Source: Closterium sp. NIES-65
Lineage: Eukaryota; Streptophyta; Zygnematophyceae; Desmidiales; Closteriaceae
Assembly (NCBI GenBank): GCA_948144175.1
Contig: CANXME010002502.1
Location: 124,001 to 188,000, forward strand
DNA: 64,000 nucleotides
Direction: 5' to 3'
Shown: positions 33,901 through 45,474 of the stretch, in pieces
Numbering within the stretch: position 1 is the first letter of the stretch
How the letters are laid out: each line of letters begins with the position of its first letter
Notes under the pieces: model-generated
Seen by the model: the letters and a program-made list of their open reading frames with translations, nothing else
The model's database searches: none
Told to the model about the DNA's origin: nothing
Position numbers and translations under genes: made by a program

Positions 33901-36704
33901 TCCGACCCTATCCCCCCACCAGTCACATCCGACCCTATCCCCCCACCAGTCACATCCGACCCTATCCCCTCTCTCTCTCATATCCATGCAGGGAACTTCA
34001 ACCCACCTACGTCCCGTCCTCCTCCCTCAGCCAAGGTGTTCATATTCTCGCTTCCTCATCCCACCCCCCACCCCACCAGTTACAGCTGTCCCTGTCCCCT
34101 CTCACATCCACGCAGGGGCCTTCAAGCCCACCTAAGTGATGGAAGATTGGTTTTGAGACGTCTCCACGCCTACGTCTCCACACCTACGTCTCCACACCTA
34201 CATCTCCACACCTACGTCTCCACACCTACGTCTCCACGCCTACGTCTCCACGCCTACGTCTCCACGCCTACGTCTCCACGCCTACGTCTCCACGCCTACG
34301 TCTCCACGCCTACGTCTCCACGCCTACGTCTCCACGCCTACGTCTCCACACCTACGTCTCCACACCTACGTCTCCACGCCTACGTCTCCACACCTACGTC
34401 TCCACACCTACGTCTCCACACCTACGTCTCCACACCTACGTCTCCACACCTACGTCTCCACACCTACGTCTCCACACCTACATCTCCACACCTACGTCTC
34501 CACCTGAAAAGAGGGTGTTTTTGAGACGCCTCAACACCTCCTCTCTCAGCCTCTTCTGTTTTTCTCAATCCCTCTTCTCTCCTCCCCCATTCCGTTGCTC
34601 CCATCGTTTCCACTCCTCCGCCCGTTCGGTCGCATCCGCCCCTGCCCCTGCCAGTGAGCCCCACCGTATCTGCACCCCACTCTTAGCCTCGACTACTGTC
34701 TGCCATGCTGCCCCGCCTGTGTCCCTCCCCCTCTCCCCTCTCCCCCTTCCGCCTTCCTCACTCGCATCCACCCCTGCCCCCTGGCAGTGGATCCTAGCTG
34801 TGTCTCCACTCCACCCCCCGCACCCACTCCTGCCGCGTGTCCCGTGTTTCCCCCATGCTCCTCCCACCCTCCCTCCCTCGCCCATCAGGCGCATCCGCCC
34901 CTGCCCCCTGGCGGTCAACCCCAACTGTGTCTCCACCTCCTCTCTCAGCCTCGCCTACTCGCCACCCTGGACCGTGCCTTCCCTCAGTACCTCCACGGCC
35001 GTGCAGGTATGAGCGGGCTGTGCAAATACAAAGAATCTGGACACTCGGTTGCGTGCGTGCCTTTTCCAGCCTTCTCAACTCGCCGCCCTGGGCCGGCCCC
35101 TCCCTCAGTACCGCAACAGCCGTCCAGTTGTGAGTGGGCTGTGCAGATACGGTTACCTGCAAAGACTCCGGTTGCCGCAAGCCACTCCGGTTGCAGCAAG
35201 CCACTCCGGTTGCAGCAAGCCACTCCGGTTGCAGCAAGACACTCCGGTTGCAGCAAGCCACTCCCAGGCCTCGCCTACTTGCTGCCAGCTCTGGACTGTG
35301 CCACTGCTTAGTGCTGCCTCGGCTTTCCTGGTTGCATGGGTGGTGAGAGGGTGGGGGACGGCATGAGGGAGAGTGCATTTAAGCTTATCCTTGCTTATTC
35401 CTTGCCCCGGACTGCTCCCCTTCTCACTGCCATTCATCGGCATGTGTGGACGTGTGTACATCCATGCATGTGTGGACGTGTGTACATCCATGCATGTGTG
35501 GACGTGTGTACATCCATGCATGTGTGGACGTGTGTACATCCATGCATGTGTGGACGTGTGTGCATGCATGTGCATGTGTGTGCATGGACCCATGTCTACG
35601 TGTGTGCACACATACATACATGCATGCATGGTGGCGACAGAGGCTAGAGGGAGTGCTGCGCTCGGCGCTCAAGAACCCGGCCATAGAGGAGTCCGTTGAT
35701 GTCGCTGACGGTGAGATGCCATCAGCGCCTGCCTCCTCCCTCCCATGCTTCTAGCGCTCCCTCCTATCCCCCCGTCCCACCACTACCTCCCTCGCTTACC
35801 TCCCTTCTCTTTTCCATCCTCCCTTTTCCCCTTCCCTCCCTTCGCCCCTTCCCTCCCTTCTACCCGTCCACCTTATCTCTCTCCCTCCCTCCCTCCCTCC
35901 CTCCCTCCCTCCCTCCCTCCCTCCCTCCCTCCCTCCCTCCCTCCCTCCCTCCCTCCCTCCCTCCCTCCCTCCCTCCCTCCCTCCCTCCCTCCCTCCCTCC
36001 ATCCCTCCCTCCCTCCCTCCCTCCCTCCCTCCCTCCCTCCATCCCTCCCTCCCTCCCTTCCCCCTGCGGTCTCTCCTGCCACAGCAAATACAATATTGGT
36101 TCGATGGACCTTGAGAACTCTTATTGTCAGCTACTGCACAGGCACACACACGCGGACACACACACACCCACGCACCTGCACACTTTCACCTACAAATGCG
36201 TGCACGCACACACATTCACAGACACACTTGCAAACAGATTGCACCAATACACACACATGCATGTACGCACACACCCACACATACTCACTCACTTACTCAC
36301 TCACTCACTCACTCACTCTCCCACGCTTACATACACGTATGAGCTTTTTCTTACACACACACATACACATATACACTCACTCACTCACCACGCTTACATA
36401 TACGTATGCGTTTATCTCACAACATTTGCCTAATTCTTTCCACATGCCCCACCTCTCAGGAGGGCATTACATAAGGGCCAAAACAGACGGCCTGTTTGGG
36501 CGTGACACTATCGAGCTGCTACTGCGCGACGATAATGTATTATACCGCTCTATAGCAGGGCGCGTGGTGTACATATACCCGTTTACCACCCCACTAACGG
36601 ACTTTGACGCACAGAGGAAGCGCATGGATGCGCTGGGGAAGGAGCTGGGGTGGCTGCAGGAGTATGAGTACGAGACGGAGTTTGAAATGGACTATGATTA
36701 TTGA
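30956..36704 (+). CDS. DUF1499-family protein, probably plastid targeted, 5 exons
   Basis: Exons 30956-31379, 32513-32609, 34889-35006, 35641-35710 and 36460-36704 join in frame to 317 aa, all GT-AG. Exon 1 (141 aa) looks like a chloroplast transit peptide rich in Ala, Arg and Ser, followed by a second hydrophobic stretch (SAVAGALVAIHLAAAA) ending in an Ala-rich cleavage-like site, so thylakoid import is possible. The conserved part runs LLDGRIRPCP, NPNCVSTSS, ALKNPAIEESVDVADG, HYIRAKTDGLFGRDTIELLL, and a C-terminus like DFDAQRKRMDALGKELGW. The CPx..NPNCVSTSS motif and the final RKR..LGW block are what I recognise as DUF1499, a family of unknown biochemical role in plastids and bacteria. Divergent from KEA, with the tRNA between. 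The alternative exon 2 copies upstream leave its exact border open. Confidence 0.75.
31990..32435 (+). repeat. Three copies of DUF1499 exon 2
   Basis: Copies at about 32010-32055, 32233-32308 and 32364-32432 repeat (E)QSPYxRAxEEQD before the canonical exon (32513-32609). The second has its own CAG acceptor and ends in CG-GTAATA. Between the first two lies an 18-bp array of CTCTCCGCCTCTCCCCTC-type units (about 32097-32232). Confidence 0.82.
32610..32960 (+). repeat. 29-bp minisatellite seeded on the exon 2 donor
   Basis: About twelve units of 29 bp, each starting GTGAGGGGGAGGGCTGGATG. The first unit begins exactly at the true 5' splice site of DUF1499 exon 2 (GACGG|GTGAGG), and the unit ends GGGCGG, so every later unit recreates a GG|GTGAGG donor. 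Confidence 0.9.
33270..33651 (+). repeat. 26-bp minisatellite with acceptor-like ends
   Basis: Nearly fifteen units of 26 bp starting TCACACGCTCCCGCCCTCCT and ending CTTCAG, that is a pyrimidine tract and CAG in sense orientation within DUF1499 intron 2. Confidence 0.9.
33770..33970 (+). repeat. 27-bp minisatellite
   Basis: About seven units starting AGTCACATCCGACCCTATCC in DUF1499 intron 2. Confidence 0.88.
34150..34508 (+). repeat. 12-bp minisatellite, about 29 units
   Basis: Units of CCTACGTCTCCA with A/G variation. The left end is TTTTGAGACGTCTCC, a half of the palindrome found in the KEA introns, and a related TTTTGAGACGCCTCAA follows at about 34518-34533. Confidence 0.88.
34625..34845 (+). 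repeat. Two copies of DUF1499 exon 3, 5' part
   Basis: Copies at about 34628-34690 and 34757-34812 repeat the CGCATCCGCCCCTGCCC start and the second keeps DPSCVSTP (compare NPNCVSTSS). The canonical exon starts at 34889. Confidence 0.8.
35062..35330 (+). repeat. Copies of DUF1499 exon 3, 3' part, and a 19-bp array
   Basis: Copies of the LAYSPPWTVPSLSTSTAVQ-coding end lie at about 35068-35118 and 35264-35322. Between them are about five 19-bp units GCCACTCCGGTTGCAGCAA (35181-35265). Confidence 0.8.
35440..35575 (+). repeat. 26-bp minisatellite
   Basis: About five units starting GTGTGGACGTGTGTACATCC in DUF1499 intron 3. Confidence 0.85.
35873..36060 (+). repeat. CCTC tetranucleotide microsatellite
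   Basis: About 45 nearly perfect CCCT/CCTC units in DUF1499 intron 4, followed at 36140-36420 by a CA-rich low-complexity stretch. Confidence 0.9.
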
Positions 36705-36813
36705 GCTTAATTCAGGGCTTATTCGCAAACCGGGGTACCAGTGCGAAATTCAGTTGCGGCGCATAAGGCTCAGTTAGAACGGTACTATTTAGTTTCGCAG
36801 GTGATATTAAGCT

Positions 36814-36923
36814 TGTCAAATGTTGTAGCCTGTAGTGAGGTTTGTCTTAGGGGGTACAGAAGTTAGGGTTTGTCATATGTACCCCAACCAACATCAATGC
36901 AACATCCATTCCTCATTCTGACA
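36814..36923 (+). repeat. 5' LTR of copia A
   Basis: 110 bp, TGTCAAATGTTG ... CATTCTGACA, followed by the primer-binding site. Confidence 0.93.
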
Positions 36924-37714
36924 TGGTATCAGCTAGGTTAGGATCCTGTGGGATCCCGTTCCTCCGTTCTCCGTTCGTACCTCCCGAGCCTGATCCTACC
37001 TCTCGTTCGTACCAGTTTAGTTGTTACCGCGCCTAGTACCGAGCCTAGCATCATCTCCCCCGTCGCGTCGCGCCCGTTCCCCCCGTCGCGTCGCGCCCGT
37101 TCCCCCCGTCGCGTCGCGCCCGTTCCCCCCGTCGCGTCGCGCCTGTTCCCCCCGTCGCGTCGCGCCCGCGTGTTCCCCCCCTGTCCCGTCGCGTCGCCCT
37201 GCCCTGTCCCGTCGCCCTGTCCCGTCGCGTCGCCCTGTCCCGTACCGTCGCCCTGTCCCGTCGCGTCGCCCTGTCCCGTCCCGTCGCGTCGCCCTGTCCC
37301 GTCGCGTCGCCCTGTCCCGTCCCGTCGCGTCGCCCTGTCCCGTCCCGTCCCGTCCCGTCGCCCTGTCCCGTCGCGTCGCCCTACCCCGTCGCGTCGCCCT
37401 GCCCTGTCCCGTCGCCCTGCTCCGTCGCGCCGCCCTGCCCCGTCGCGTCGCCCTGTCCAGTCGCGTCGCCCTCCCCGTCGCGTCGCTCCCGCCCTTTCCC
37501 CCGTCGCGTCGCCCTCCCTAGGCCCTAGCCCGTCACCCTCCCTAGGCCCTGGCCCGTCGCCCTCCCTAGGCTCTGGCCCGTCGCCCTACCCTAGGCCCTG
37601 GCCCGTTGCCCTACCCTACGTTTTGGCCCGTCGCCCTAGCCCGCTCTTCCGCTGCGACTGAGTCCTCTTCCCCCCCGGTTGTTACTCGCCTGTTCGTTCG
37701 CGTTGGTTCTCACT
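36924..37714 (+). repeat. Leader of copia A with GC-rich tandem array
   Basis: Untranslated leader. About 37065-37490 consists of repeats built from CCCGTCGCGTCGCCCTGTCC and relatives; 37500-37640 has a second set around CCCTAGGCCCTGGCCCGTCG. No credible coding frame. Confidence 0.8.
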
Positions 37715-39639
37715 ATGGCGACTCCGCGAGTTCTTCGTTTCGACGCTGACGGTAGACCCCTTGACTTTTCCGTCTGGCTTCTTCGCGCTCGCCGTCTGTT
37801 AGAGAGTCAGGTCCAGGGGGGCGAGACCCTCTGGTCACACGCTACTGGTGACCTCCCCGAGCCCCCCGAGCCTACCGCTTTAGGCCCTGCTCCTGACGAC
37901 GCTGCTACGGCTCGCTTTGCCCGTCAGCGCGCTGACCGGACGGCTTGGACGTCGCGTGACGCTGCGGCCTGCATCGCACTCAGCAGCCTCCTCCCTGAGT
38001 CCGAGGAGGTCCACTTTACTCAGGTTCGCACCGCTGCTGCGTACCTCACTGCGATTAAGGCCCGCTACTCTACTCCCGCTACTGTCTCTCTCGGCCGTCT
38101 TTTCCTCCCGTTCCTGTTTCCTGATCTTGCCTCGTTTGAGCGCTCTGCTGACTTGATCGCTCACCTCCGCTCGCTCGACGCTAGTTACCGCGCTGCTTGC
38201 ACTGAGGCACAGCTTGCACTGCTTCCTCCCCCCATGGCGATTACTGTCTATTTCATCGCCACTAGCCTCCCTGACCGCCTTGCCTCCGTTCGTGACGCGC
38301 TTCTGCTGAAGCACCCTAGTGAGCTGACTATCGAGGTCCTTGAGTCTGCACTCAAGGACGTCGAGAGCAACCTTCGTTCGGTAGCTGCCGCCTCTGGTAC
38401 TGTGTCCCCCCCACTCTTCCACGGGTGCACAGTCCCGCAGTTACCCACCTTCACTGCCTCTCTTGCCACTGCCGCTACTGACGCGACTGCGGCTGCTGTT
38501 ACGACTGCGTCGCGGTCCCGCGGCAGGGGGGGCAAGAAAGGTGGTTCCGGTGGAGGTGGAGGTGGAGGTAGCGGAGGTAGTGGGGGTGCTGTTGCGACTG
38601 GCGGTGGTGGGAGTGCAGCGTCTGGAGAGACCCCTCGTGCAGCGGCTGGTGACTCCACTGCACCTGCTGGTGGCGGCGACCCTCGAGCTCGTCAGTCGCC
38701 TCCTGTACTGCCGGCCTCGCTAGGTGGAGCAGCGGCGTGGTACCAGGCTCAGCGTCAGCAGCACCTTCAGCAGCAGCAGCAGCCCCTTTCCTCCCAGCAG
38801 CCTCAGCAGCAGCAGCGTCAGCAGCTGGCTCCGGGGTCGGGGCTGCGTCAGCCCCAGCGCGGTGCTGCTTACCCTCCCTGCCCCTACCAGGTTCAGACAG
38901 GTCCTCGTCGAGGCCACCCTTGTGGCCGCTTTCACCCCCCTGGTCAGTGCTTTGCTCAGCTCACTGACACGGTCCGGTTGACCTACGGGGTTGGCGGTCC
39001 TGCTCCTGACTGGCTTCCTCTGGTTCAGCGCCACGGCTCCGCTCTGTGGGGCATGTCTGCTGAGCAGTTAGTTGATCTGATTAGTGCTCCTCATGCTATG
39101 TATGCTGTTGTTGACTCTAGTGTTTCTGACTCTGTTTACTCTGGTGTTGTTAGCTTAGGTGCTAGTCTTGCTCAGTTGCCTGTTGCTAGTGTAGGTACTT
39201 GTGTAGAGTCTAGACCAGCGACTACCTCAGAGGACGCTTCGCTGTCGTTCACACTGGACTCTGGAGCCTCCCACTGCTTCTTTCGGGACAGCACGACACT
39301 TACACCACTTCCTGCGCCTGTTTCTGTAGCGTTGGCTGATCCCACTACGGGACCAGTCACTGCACGTCACACTACCACTTTACCGTGTCCTGCTGCTCCC
39401 TCTGGGTCTCTCACTGGGTTTCACGTCCCCTCGTTCTCCCGGAACTTGGTGGGCGTGCGACCCCTCGTGAGTCAGCACGTGGGTGTGTGGTTTGAGCCTT
39501 CTGGAGAGACTGCGGTGTGTGTTGACGGAGACTCTTACCAGCCTCTTGCTACCTTTACTGCTGAGCCGGGCTCGGGTCTCTACACTCTTCACACTGGCCC
39601 GCGTGCGCCGCAGCAGCAGCCGCAGCAGCAGCAGCAGCC

Positions 39640-39675
<36 letters not shown>

Positions 39676-42600
39676 CCAGCGGCCGCACCAGCAGCCCCCC
39701 CTACTGCCACTGCCCCCGGTTCCCCCCCCCGTTCGGGTCCCCGCGTCTCACCAGGTTGCTACGTCCCCCCAGGTGTCTGTGTCGTGTCAGGTTCCTACGT
39801 CTGTTCCAGTCGCTGCGTCGTGCTCCTGCCGGTCGCTTGCCCACCCCACCGTTCTGTGGCACCACCGGATGGGGCACCCGTCCCTTCCACGTCTGCGCGC
39901 TATGTCTAGTCAGCGTCTTGTCCTAGGCCTCCCACGTGTCTTGCCGTCGCTGCCGCCTTCGCCTGCGCCGCCGTGTCGTCCCTGCGTCGAGGGTAGGCTG
40001 CGCGCCACCCCTCACTCCTCCTCCCTTCGTCCGGCCACCGAGCCTTTTGAGACGCTTCACTTGGACGACTGGGGCCCAGCCCCTCGTCTAGGCCCTGAGC
40101 GTGAGCGTTACTTTCTGGTGGTAGTTGACGACTTCTCCCGCTACACCACAGTGTTCCCTCTAGCGAAGAAGTCTGAGGTGACTTCTACGCTGATCAGGTG
40201 GTTGCTCACCACTGAGGACACTCGTGGTCGTCGTGTCAGCTGTCTCCACTCCGACCGTGGGGGTGAGTTTCGCTCCGGCATTCTCGCTGGATTCTGTCGC
40301 GAGCAGGGCATTCGTCAGTCCTGGACGCTTCCAGAGTCCCCACAGCAGAATGGGGTTGCTGAGCGCCGCATAGGCCTGGTCATGGAGATCGCCCGCACCT
40401 CCCTGACTCACGCCTGTGCCCCCCATTTTCTGTGGCCCTACGCGGTCAGGTACGCCGCGCACCAGCTGAACCTCTGGCCACGTGTCTCTCGACCAGAGGT
40501 TTCACCGACCAGTCTTTGGACAGGGTCCCCTGGTGTTGCGTCGCGGTTTCGTGTCTGGGGGTGCTTGGCTCTTGTCCGCGACACCTCCGCGGACAAGCTC
40601 TCGCCTCGTGCCGTCCCCTGTGTCTTCCTTGGTTTCCCTGAGGACTCCTCTGACTTCACCTTTTACCACCCTCCCTCTCACCGGTTCTTTGACTCCCGTG
40701 ACGTCCGTTTCGAGGAGTCCACTCCGTACTACGTCAGGTACCCCAGTCGAGGTCTCCCGGTTCCTCCTCCCCCCCTCTTCCTGACTGCCGTTCCCCCTCC
40801 TGCTCCCCCGGTACAGCCTCCCCCCCCTGGTCCAGCCCCGTCAGGTGTGTCCCAGGCTACCCCTCCTCCTTCGGTAGCCCCTCCGGTACAGCCTCCCTCC
40901 CCACAGTCCTCCTCGCAGCGTGCCGCTGGTGCTAGCTCTCGAGAGGTTGGTGCGGCGCCTGTTCCTGTACCGGTTTCTGGTTCTGGGGGTGCTGGAGTTG
41001 GAGCTGGAGTTGGAGCTGGAGTTGGCACTGGAGTTTCTGGTTCTGGGGGTACTGGAGTTGGAGCTGGGGTTGGAGCTGGAGTTTCTGGTTCTGGAGTTGG
41101 AGCTGACCCGGTGGGTGCAGAGGACTCTTGTCGTCCGAGAGCTGGTGCTGGCCGCGCGGACACTGGGGGTGCTGCGTCTGGGGGTGAGGGTGCGCCTCCT
41201 TCGGGTTCAGGTGAGCCTGGTTCTGGAGCTGGTGTTAGTGCTGCCTCTGGGGGTGGTGCGCCTAGTTCTTCTGAGGTGGACTCTGGAGCTGCCGCTGCTT
41301 CGGACACTACTCCACCCCCCCACCCCTACCCGACTAGGCACCAGGCTCGTGTTCGCCGTGCCCGTGGCGAGCAGCTGGCGTTGGAGAGAGAGGAGAGGGA
41401 GTTACAGCGGCTGGAGGAGCAGCAGCAGCAGCTGGAGCCGCAGGAGCAGCAGCAGCAGCAGCAGCTGGACCCGCAGGAGCAGCAGTCCCAGCAGCAGCCG
41501 CGTCCGCAGCAGCAGCAGTCGCAGCCGCAGCAGCAGCAGCCACTTCCTCCTCCTGTCTCGGGTCTTCGGATCCTTGGTCTCCCCTCCCCTTCTCCTCCCT
41601 CCTCCGCCTCTCCTCCTGTCTACGGTCCCACGTTTCCTCCTCCTGACTCCTCCCCCGCTGTTTTCCCCAGTTCTCCGCCTTTGTCCTCTCCTCCTCCGTC
41701 TCGTTCTTGGGCTACTCGTCGCTCCCCTCGTGCTCGTCCCTCGTCTCTTGTTCCCTTCACTGACCTTCGTACTGCCTTCCTTCTTTCTAGTCCACCTCGT
41801 CCGTCTCAGTCTGTGCTTCCGTCTCCTCCTGAGTCGGCCCTCACTGTGTCGCTCCCTACTCCTGTCACTGACTACTACCGCACGTACCGTCCTGTTCTCT
41901 CTCGTGTTCTCGCCTCTCTTGTTACTCACCCTCGTGCCTCTGTGTCCTCTGTGTCCGCTCTTACTGCCGCAGTTACTGACTTTGCCTCTACCCGCCGCCT
42001 TGACTACGCCACCACGCTTGTGGCTGCTCCTCCTACCAGTCCTCTGGCCGTCGGGGGTGTGTCTGCCCTTGGCTGTGACGCCCTAGAGGACAGGCATTTT
42101 GAGCTAGAGTTCCTGGCGGCCGCTTCCCCTCATCTCTGTGCCATGCTCCTCGCCCCTGAGGGTGACCCCGACGCCCTTGACATTCCGACTCCTCGCACTT
42201 ACGCTGAGGCAGTGTCAGGGCCTTGGGCCTCTCAGTGGAGAGCTGCCATGGACGCAGAGATGGCCTCCTACAGATCCACAGGCACCTACGTCGATGAGGT
42301 TCCCCCCCCTGGGGCGAACGTAGTCGACGGCATGTGGATCTACAGGGTGAAGCGGCCACCGGGATCTCCCCCGGTCTTCAAGGCGCGCTACGTGGCTAGA
42401 GGTTTCAGTCAGCGCGAGGGAGTTGACTTCTTTCAGACCTTCGCACCTACCCCGAAGATGACCACTCTTCGGGTGTTACTACACGTAGCAGCACAGAGAG
42501 ACTACGAGTTACACTCTCTCGACTTCTCCACTGCTTTCCTTCAGGGCAGCCTACACGAGGAGGTCTGGTTGCGTCGTCCCTCGGCCTTCACTGGCACCTT

Positions 42601-43750
42601 CCCTCCTGGGACCCAGTGGAGGCTGAGGCGACCTGTTTACGGTCTTCGCCAGGCCCCTCGTGAGTGGCACGACACTCTGCGTTCTACCCTCTCTGACCTT
42701 GGGTTCCAGCCGTCTTCTGCCGACCCGTCGCTGTTCGTTCGTCGTGGCTCCACACCGTTCTTTGTTCTGGTCTACGTCGACGACCTCGTTTTCGCCACTT
42801 CGGACAGGGTTGCTTTGGCAGACGTGAAGTCCGAACTGCAGAAGAGACACACGTGCACTGATCTTGGTGAGCTGCGCCACTACCTTGGCCTGCAGATCAC
42901 CTAGGACAGAGCCGCTCGCACCATTACACTCTCACAGTCACACATGGTGCAGCAGGTCCTTCAGCGGTTCGGGCTTCAGCACTCCACCGTACAGCGCACA
43001 CCTCTAGCTGTTGACCACAGACTCACTGGTCCCTTTCCTGACGAGCCGTTTGAGCCTAGTGGTCCCTACGCAGAGCTTGTGGGTTGCCTCATGTACCTGA
43101 TGACTTGTACTCGCCCGGACCTCGCCTTCCCTCTCAGCATCCTTGCGCGCTTTGTTGCGCCAGGGAGACACCGTCCTGTTCACTGGACGGCAGCTGTGAG
43201 GGTGGCGAAGTACCTAGCGACTACATCAGGCGTGGGGCTAGTTCTTGGAGGGCAGCAGTCTGTCGTACTCACTGGTCACTGTGACTCCTCTTACGCTGAC
43301 GACGCTGAGACTCACAGGTCTACTCAGGGGTACTGTTTCAGTCTGGGTTCTGGAGCTGTTTCCTGGCGTTCCACGCGCTCCTCTTCTGTCTCGACCTCTA
43401 CAGCTGAGGCTGAGATTTACGCTGGTGCCATGGCGGCACAGGAGTTACGGTGGTTGACCTTCTTGCTCGCCGACCTTGGTGAGCGGCCGAGCTCTGCACC
43501 GACCTTGTTTACTGACAACAAGGCGTCAATCCTCCTCTGTCGTGAGCCGCGACTGGAGAGCAGAGTGAAGCACATTCACGTCAGGTACTTTCTTCTGCGA
43601 GAGTTGCAGAGGCGTGGACAGGCTCGCTTCGAGTTTGTAGAGTCCGAGGCCAACACTGCAGACATCTTCACCAAGGCGCTTCCGCCTTGTGACCACCAGA
43701 GGTGTTGTGTGCAGTTAGGCCTTGTTGACACAGGTTCTAGTCATGCGTAG
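37715..43750 (+). pseudogene. Gag-pol of copia A, interrupted by one TAG
   Basis: Single frame of about 2011 codons from the first ATG (MATPRVLRFDADGR), broken only by TAG at 42902-42904, after which the same frame continues to the true stop at 43748-43750. Domains in order: gag; Gly-rich linker (about 38520-38600); variant zinc-knuckle CX13CX3HX4C (about 38880-38955); protease FTLDSGAS; integrase HHCC (HHRMGH, CRPCVEG) and DDE core (LHLDDWG, HSDRGGEF, NGVAERR); a long Pro/Gln-rich linker; reverse transcriptase with YVDDLVFA; RNase H with HCDSSYADD, AEAEIYAG and FTDNKAS. All catalytic residues I can check are present. The stop lies between reverse transcriptase and RNase H, where element D has Arg. 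Confidence 0.9.
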
Positions 43751-43954
43751 ACTTGAGTTTATTGCCTGCTTCGTCTGTACACTTACTATATATACTTGTG
43801 ATCTCTTGGACTGGCCTTGTGGCCACTGTTGCTTGTGCTCAGAGTGTGTGGTGACGTTGTGATCCACCCTGAGCTTTGTTTTCTTTTGGACTGGTCTTGT
43901 GACCGTACTCTTTTTTGTTTTTACTAGACACCCCTCACTTAGGCTATGGGGGTG

Positions 43955-44064
43955 TGTCAAATGTTGTAGCCTGTAGTGAGGTTTGTCTTAGGGGGTACAG
44001 AAGTTAGGGTTTGTCATATGTACCCCAACCAACATCAATGCAACATCTATTCCTCATTCTGACA
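43955..44064 (+). repeat. 3' LTR of copia A
   Basis: 110 bp, 109 identical to the 5' LTR (CATCTATT for CATCCATT), indicating a recent insertion. Confidence 0.93.
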
Positions 44065-44242
44065 AATCTGCCTTACTTTAGGAAGGAGCTGGGGTGGTTG
44101 CAGAAGAGTATAAGACTGAGTCTGACATGGACTAAAATTATTGAGAATAATTGATTGATTATTGGCCAATCATTGTGGTGTAATTACTGTTGCGCACTAG
44201 ACTTGGTACCGTCATCACCCGGATATACCCCCAGGTGGGGCT
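44065..44242 (+). repeat. Spacer holding a second copy of the DUF1499 3' end
   Basis: About 44077-44150 repeats the end of the last DUF1499 exon (AGGAAGGAGCTGGGGTGG ... GACATGGACTA-AATTATTGAG against 36632-36706) with small indels that change the frame. It now lies on the far side of copia A from the gene. Confidence 0.82.
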
Positions 44243-44689
44243 TGTTGGAAACAATCGGTCCTAAAGCGCTTCTATTGTGTTGAAACACCAAGGCACAAGC
44301 GAAGCAAATCATATCGAGGCACTAGCGAGTCAACCCTCGGAGGTTGAAGTAACCGCTGGAGGTTACGCGAAGGTCAAAGGTCAGCGACCTTTGACTTGAC
44401 AAATACAGCGCGACAACAAGGACACACAACTGACTCGATACTGAGCAGTTGCCCGAGTCGTCACTGTATCGAACCGCAACAAGCAATAGCAAAAGTAGTT
44501 ACAACCGTATCTCTTCGTATTCCTTGTACTCTTATATAATCTTGTATCACTTTGCTTTAATCAACTTACTTTGCCCTCACATACCAGCGCAAGGTGGTTC
44601 AGAATCTTCTCTTAAACGCTTCCGCTATTACATCACTTTACCTAGAGTTTCATCCTACCAAAGATCCTAAGGGGCATTTCAGCCCAACA
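44243..44689 (+). repeat. 5' LTR of copia B
   Basis: Begins TGTTGGAAAC and ends GCCCAACA (short inverted ends TGTTGG/CCAACA), directly followed by TGGTATTAGAGCAGTTAGGG, a typical plant copia primer-binding site. Confidence 0.88.
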
Positions 44690-44745
44690 TGGTATTAGAG
44701 CAGTTAGGGTAAAACTCTATTACTTCTTTGATTACAACAAGAGAC

Positions 44746-44821
44746 ATGTCTACCAGAAAGGAGAGAAGCTCCTCCAACGGCTCTCCTGGTACCACTCCTA
44801 CTCCACCTCCTGCCTCTGGTC
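44746..44821 (+). pseudogene. First 25 codons of copia B gag, cut by insertion of C
   Basis: ATG at 44746 opens MSTRKERSSSNGSPG... and is broken at TGGTC (44817-44821) by the 5' LTR of element C. The same frame resumes at 59151-59156 after the second TGGTC, which confirms that C landed in the B gag gene. Confidence 0.9.
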
Positions 44822-44950
44822 TATCAAACATTATATATGTTGTTGTAGTTACTTAGGCTACAGTGGGTTAGCCTATATGGGGTACACATTTCTAGGGTTT
44901 CCTATTTGTACTCATTTCACTGTTAGTTCATTCATTCTCGTTTCTTCTCA
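44822..44950 (+). repeat. 5' LTR of copia C
   Basis: 129 bp; begins TATCAAAC where the 3' LTR has TGTCAAAC, so the terminal TG is mutated. Three differences in all from the 3' copy. The primer-binding site TGGTATCGAGCAGG follows at 44951. Confidence 0.92.
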
Positions 44951-45049
44951 TGGTATCGAGCAGGTTCCCTCGTGGGAACTGTTCCTAGGCCCCACCAAAA
45001 TCGAACTTTTTTCCTGCTCGGAGCGCGCCTCGCTTAGGCCTCCTTCGGC

Positions 45050-45346
45050 CCCATCGCGTCGCCCCTAGCCCCCTTCCTCGCCGCCCTTAGCGGCCCGTCG
45101 ACGCCCGTGCGCCACCCGTCCCGGGCCCCACGCCGCCCGTGCGCAGCCCGTCCCGGCCCCGCGCCGCTGCCCCGGCCCGTCGACGCCCGTGCGCCGCCCG
45201 TCCCGGCCCCACGCCGCCCGTGCGCCGCCCGTCCCGGCCCCACGCCGCCGTCCCGGCCCCACGCCGCCCGTGCGCCGCCCGTCCCGGCCCCACGCCACCC
45301 GTGCGCCGCCCGTCCCGGCCCCACGCCGCCCGTGCGCAGCCCGTCC
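45050..45346 (+). repeat. GC-rich leader repeats of copia C, left part
   Basis: Repeats of CCCGTGCGCCGCCCGTCCCG with CCCCACGCCG; the array continues after D at 52162-52480. No coding potential is supported. Confidence 0.85.
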
Positions 45347-45474
45347 TGTGAAATAAGTGAACAGGAATGAAATAACTAAGGAAAGATTGGGTACAAATAC
45401 AACCCTAGAAACCCTGTACCCCATATGTGCTACCCCACTATAGCCTACAGCAACTATGTCATATAAATCTGACA
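45347..45474 (-). repeat. 3' LTR of copia D
   Basis: 128 bp; on the minus strand it reads TGTCAGATTTATATGACATA ... TTATTTCACA. It is preceded on that strand by the polypurine tract CCTATGGGGGTG. Confidence 0.92.

Larger units (their letters stand above)
36814..44064 (+). mobile_element. Copia LTR retrotransposon A
   Basis: Complete 7.25-kb element with 110-bp LTRs that differ at one base, TG...CA ends, a primer-binding site TGGTATCAGC directly after the 5' LTR (initiator-Met tRNA type) and a polypurine tract CTATGGGGGTG before the 3' LTR. Flanks AAGCT (36809-36813) and AATCT (44065-44069) would be a target duplication with one mismatch. It sits just past the stop codon of the DUF1499 gene. 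Confidence 0.93.

Noticed and set aside
33020-34139. Two long plus-strand frames of RSRPPLQSHAPALLFSHTLP type
   Set aside because: Frames through the 26-, 27-bp arrays of DUF1499 intron 2.
36948-37661. Arg/Pro-rich frame in the copia A leader
   Set aside because: GC-rich tandem leader array; the gag start at 37715 is out of this frame and well supported.
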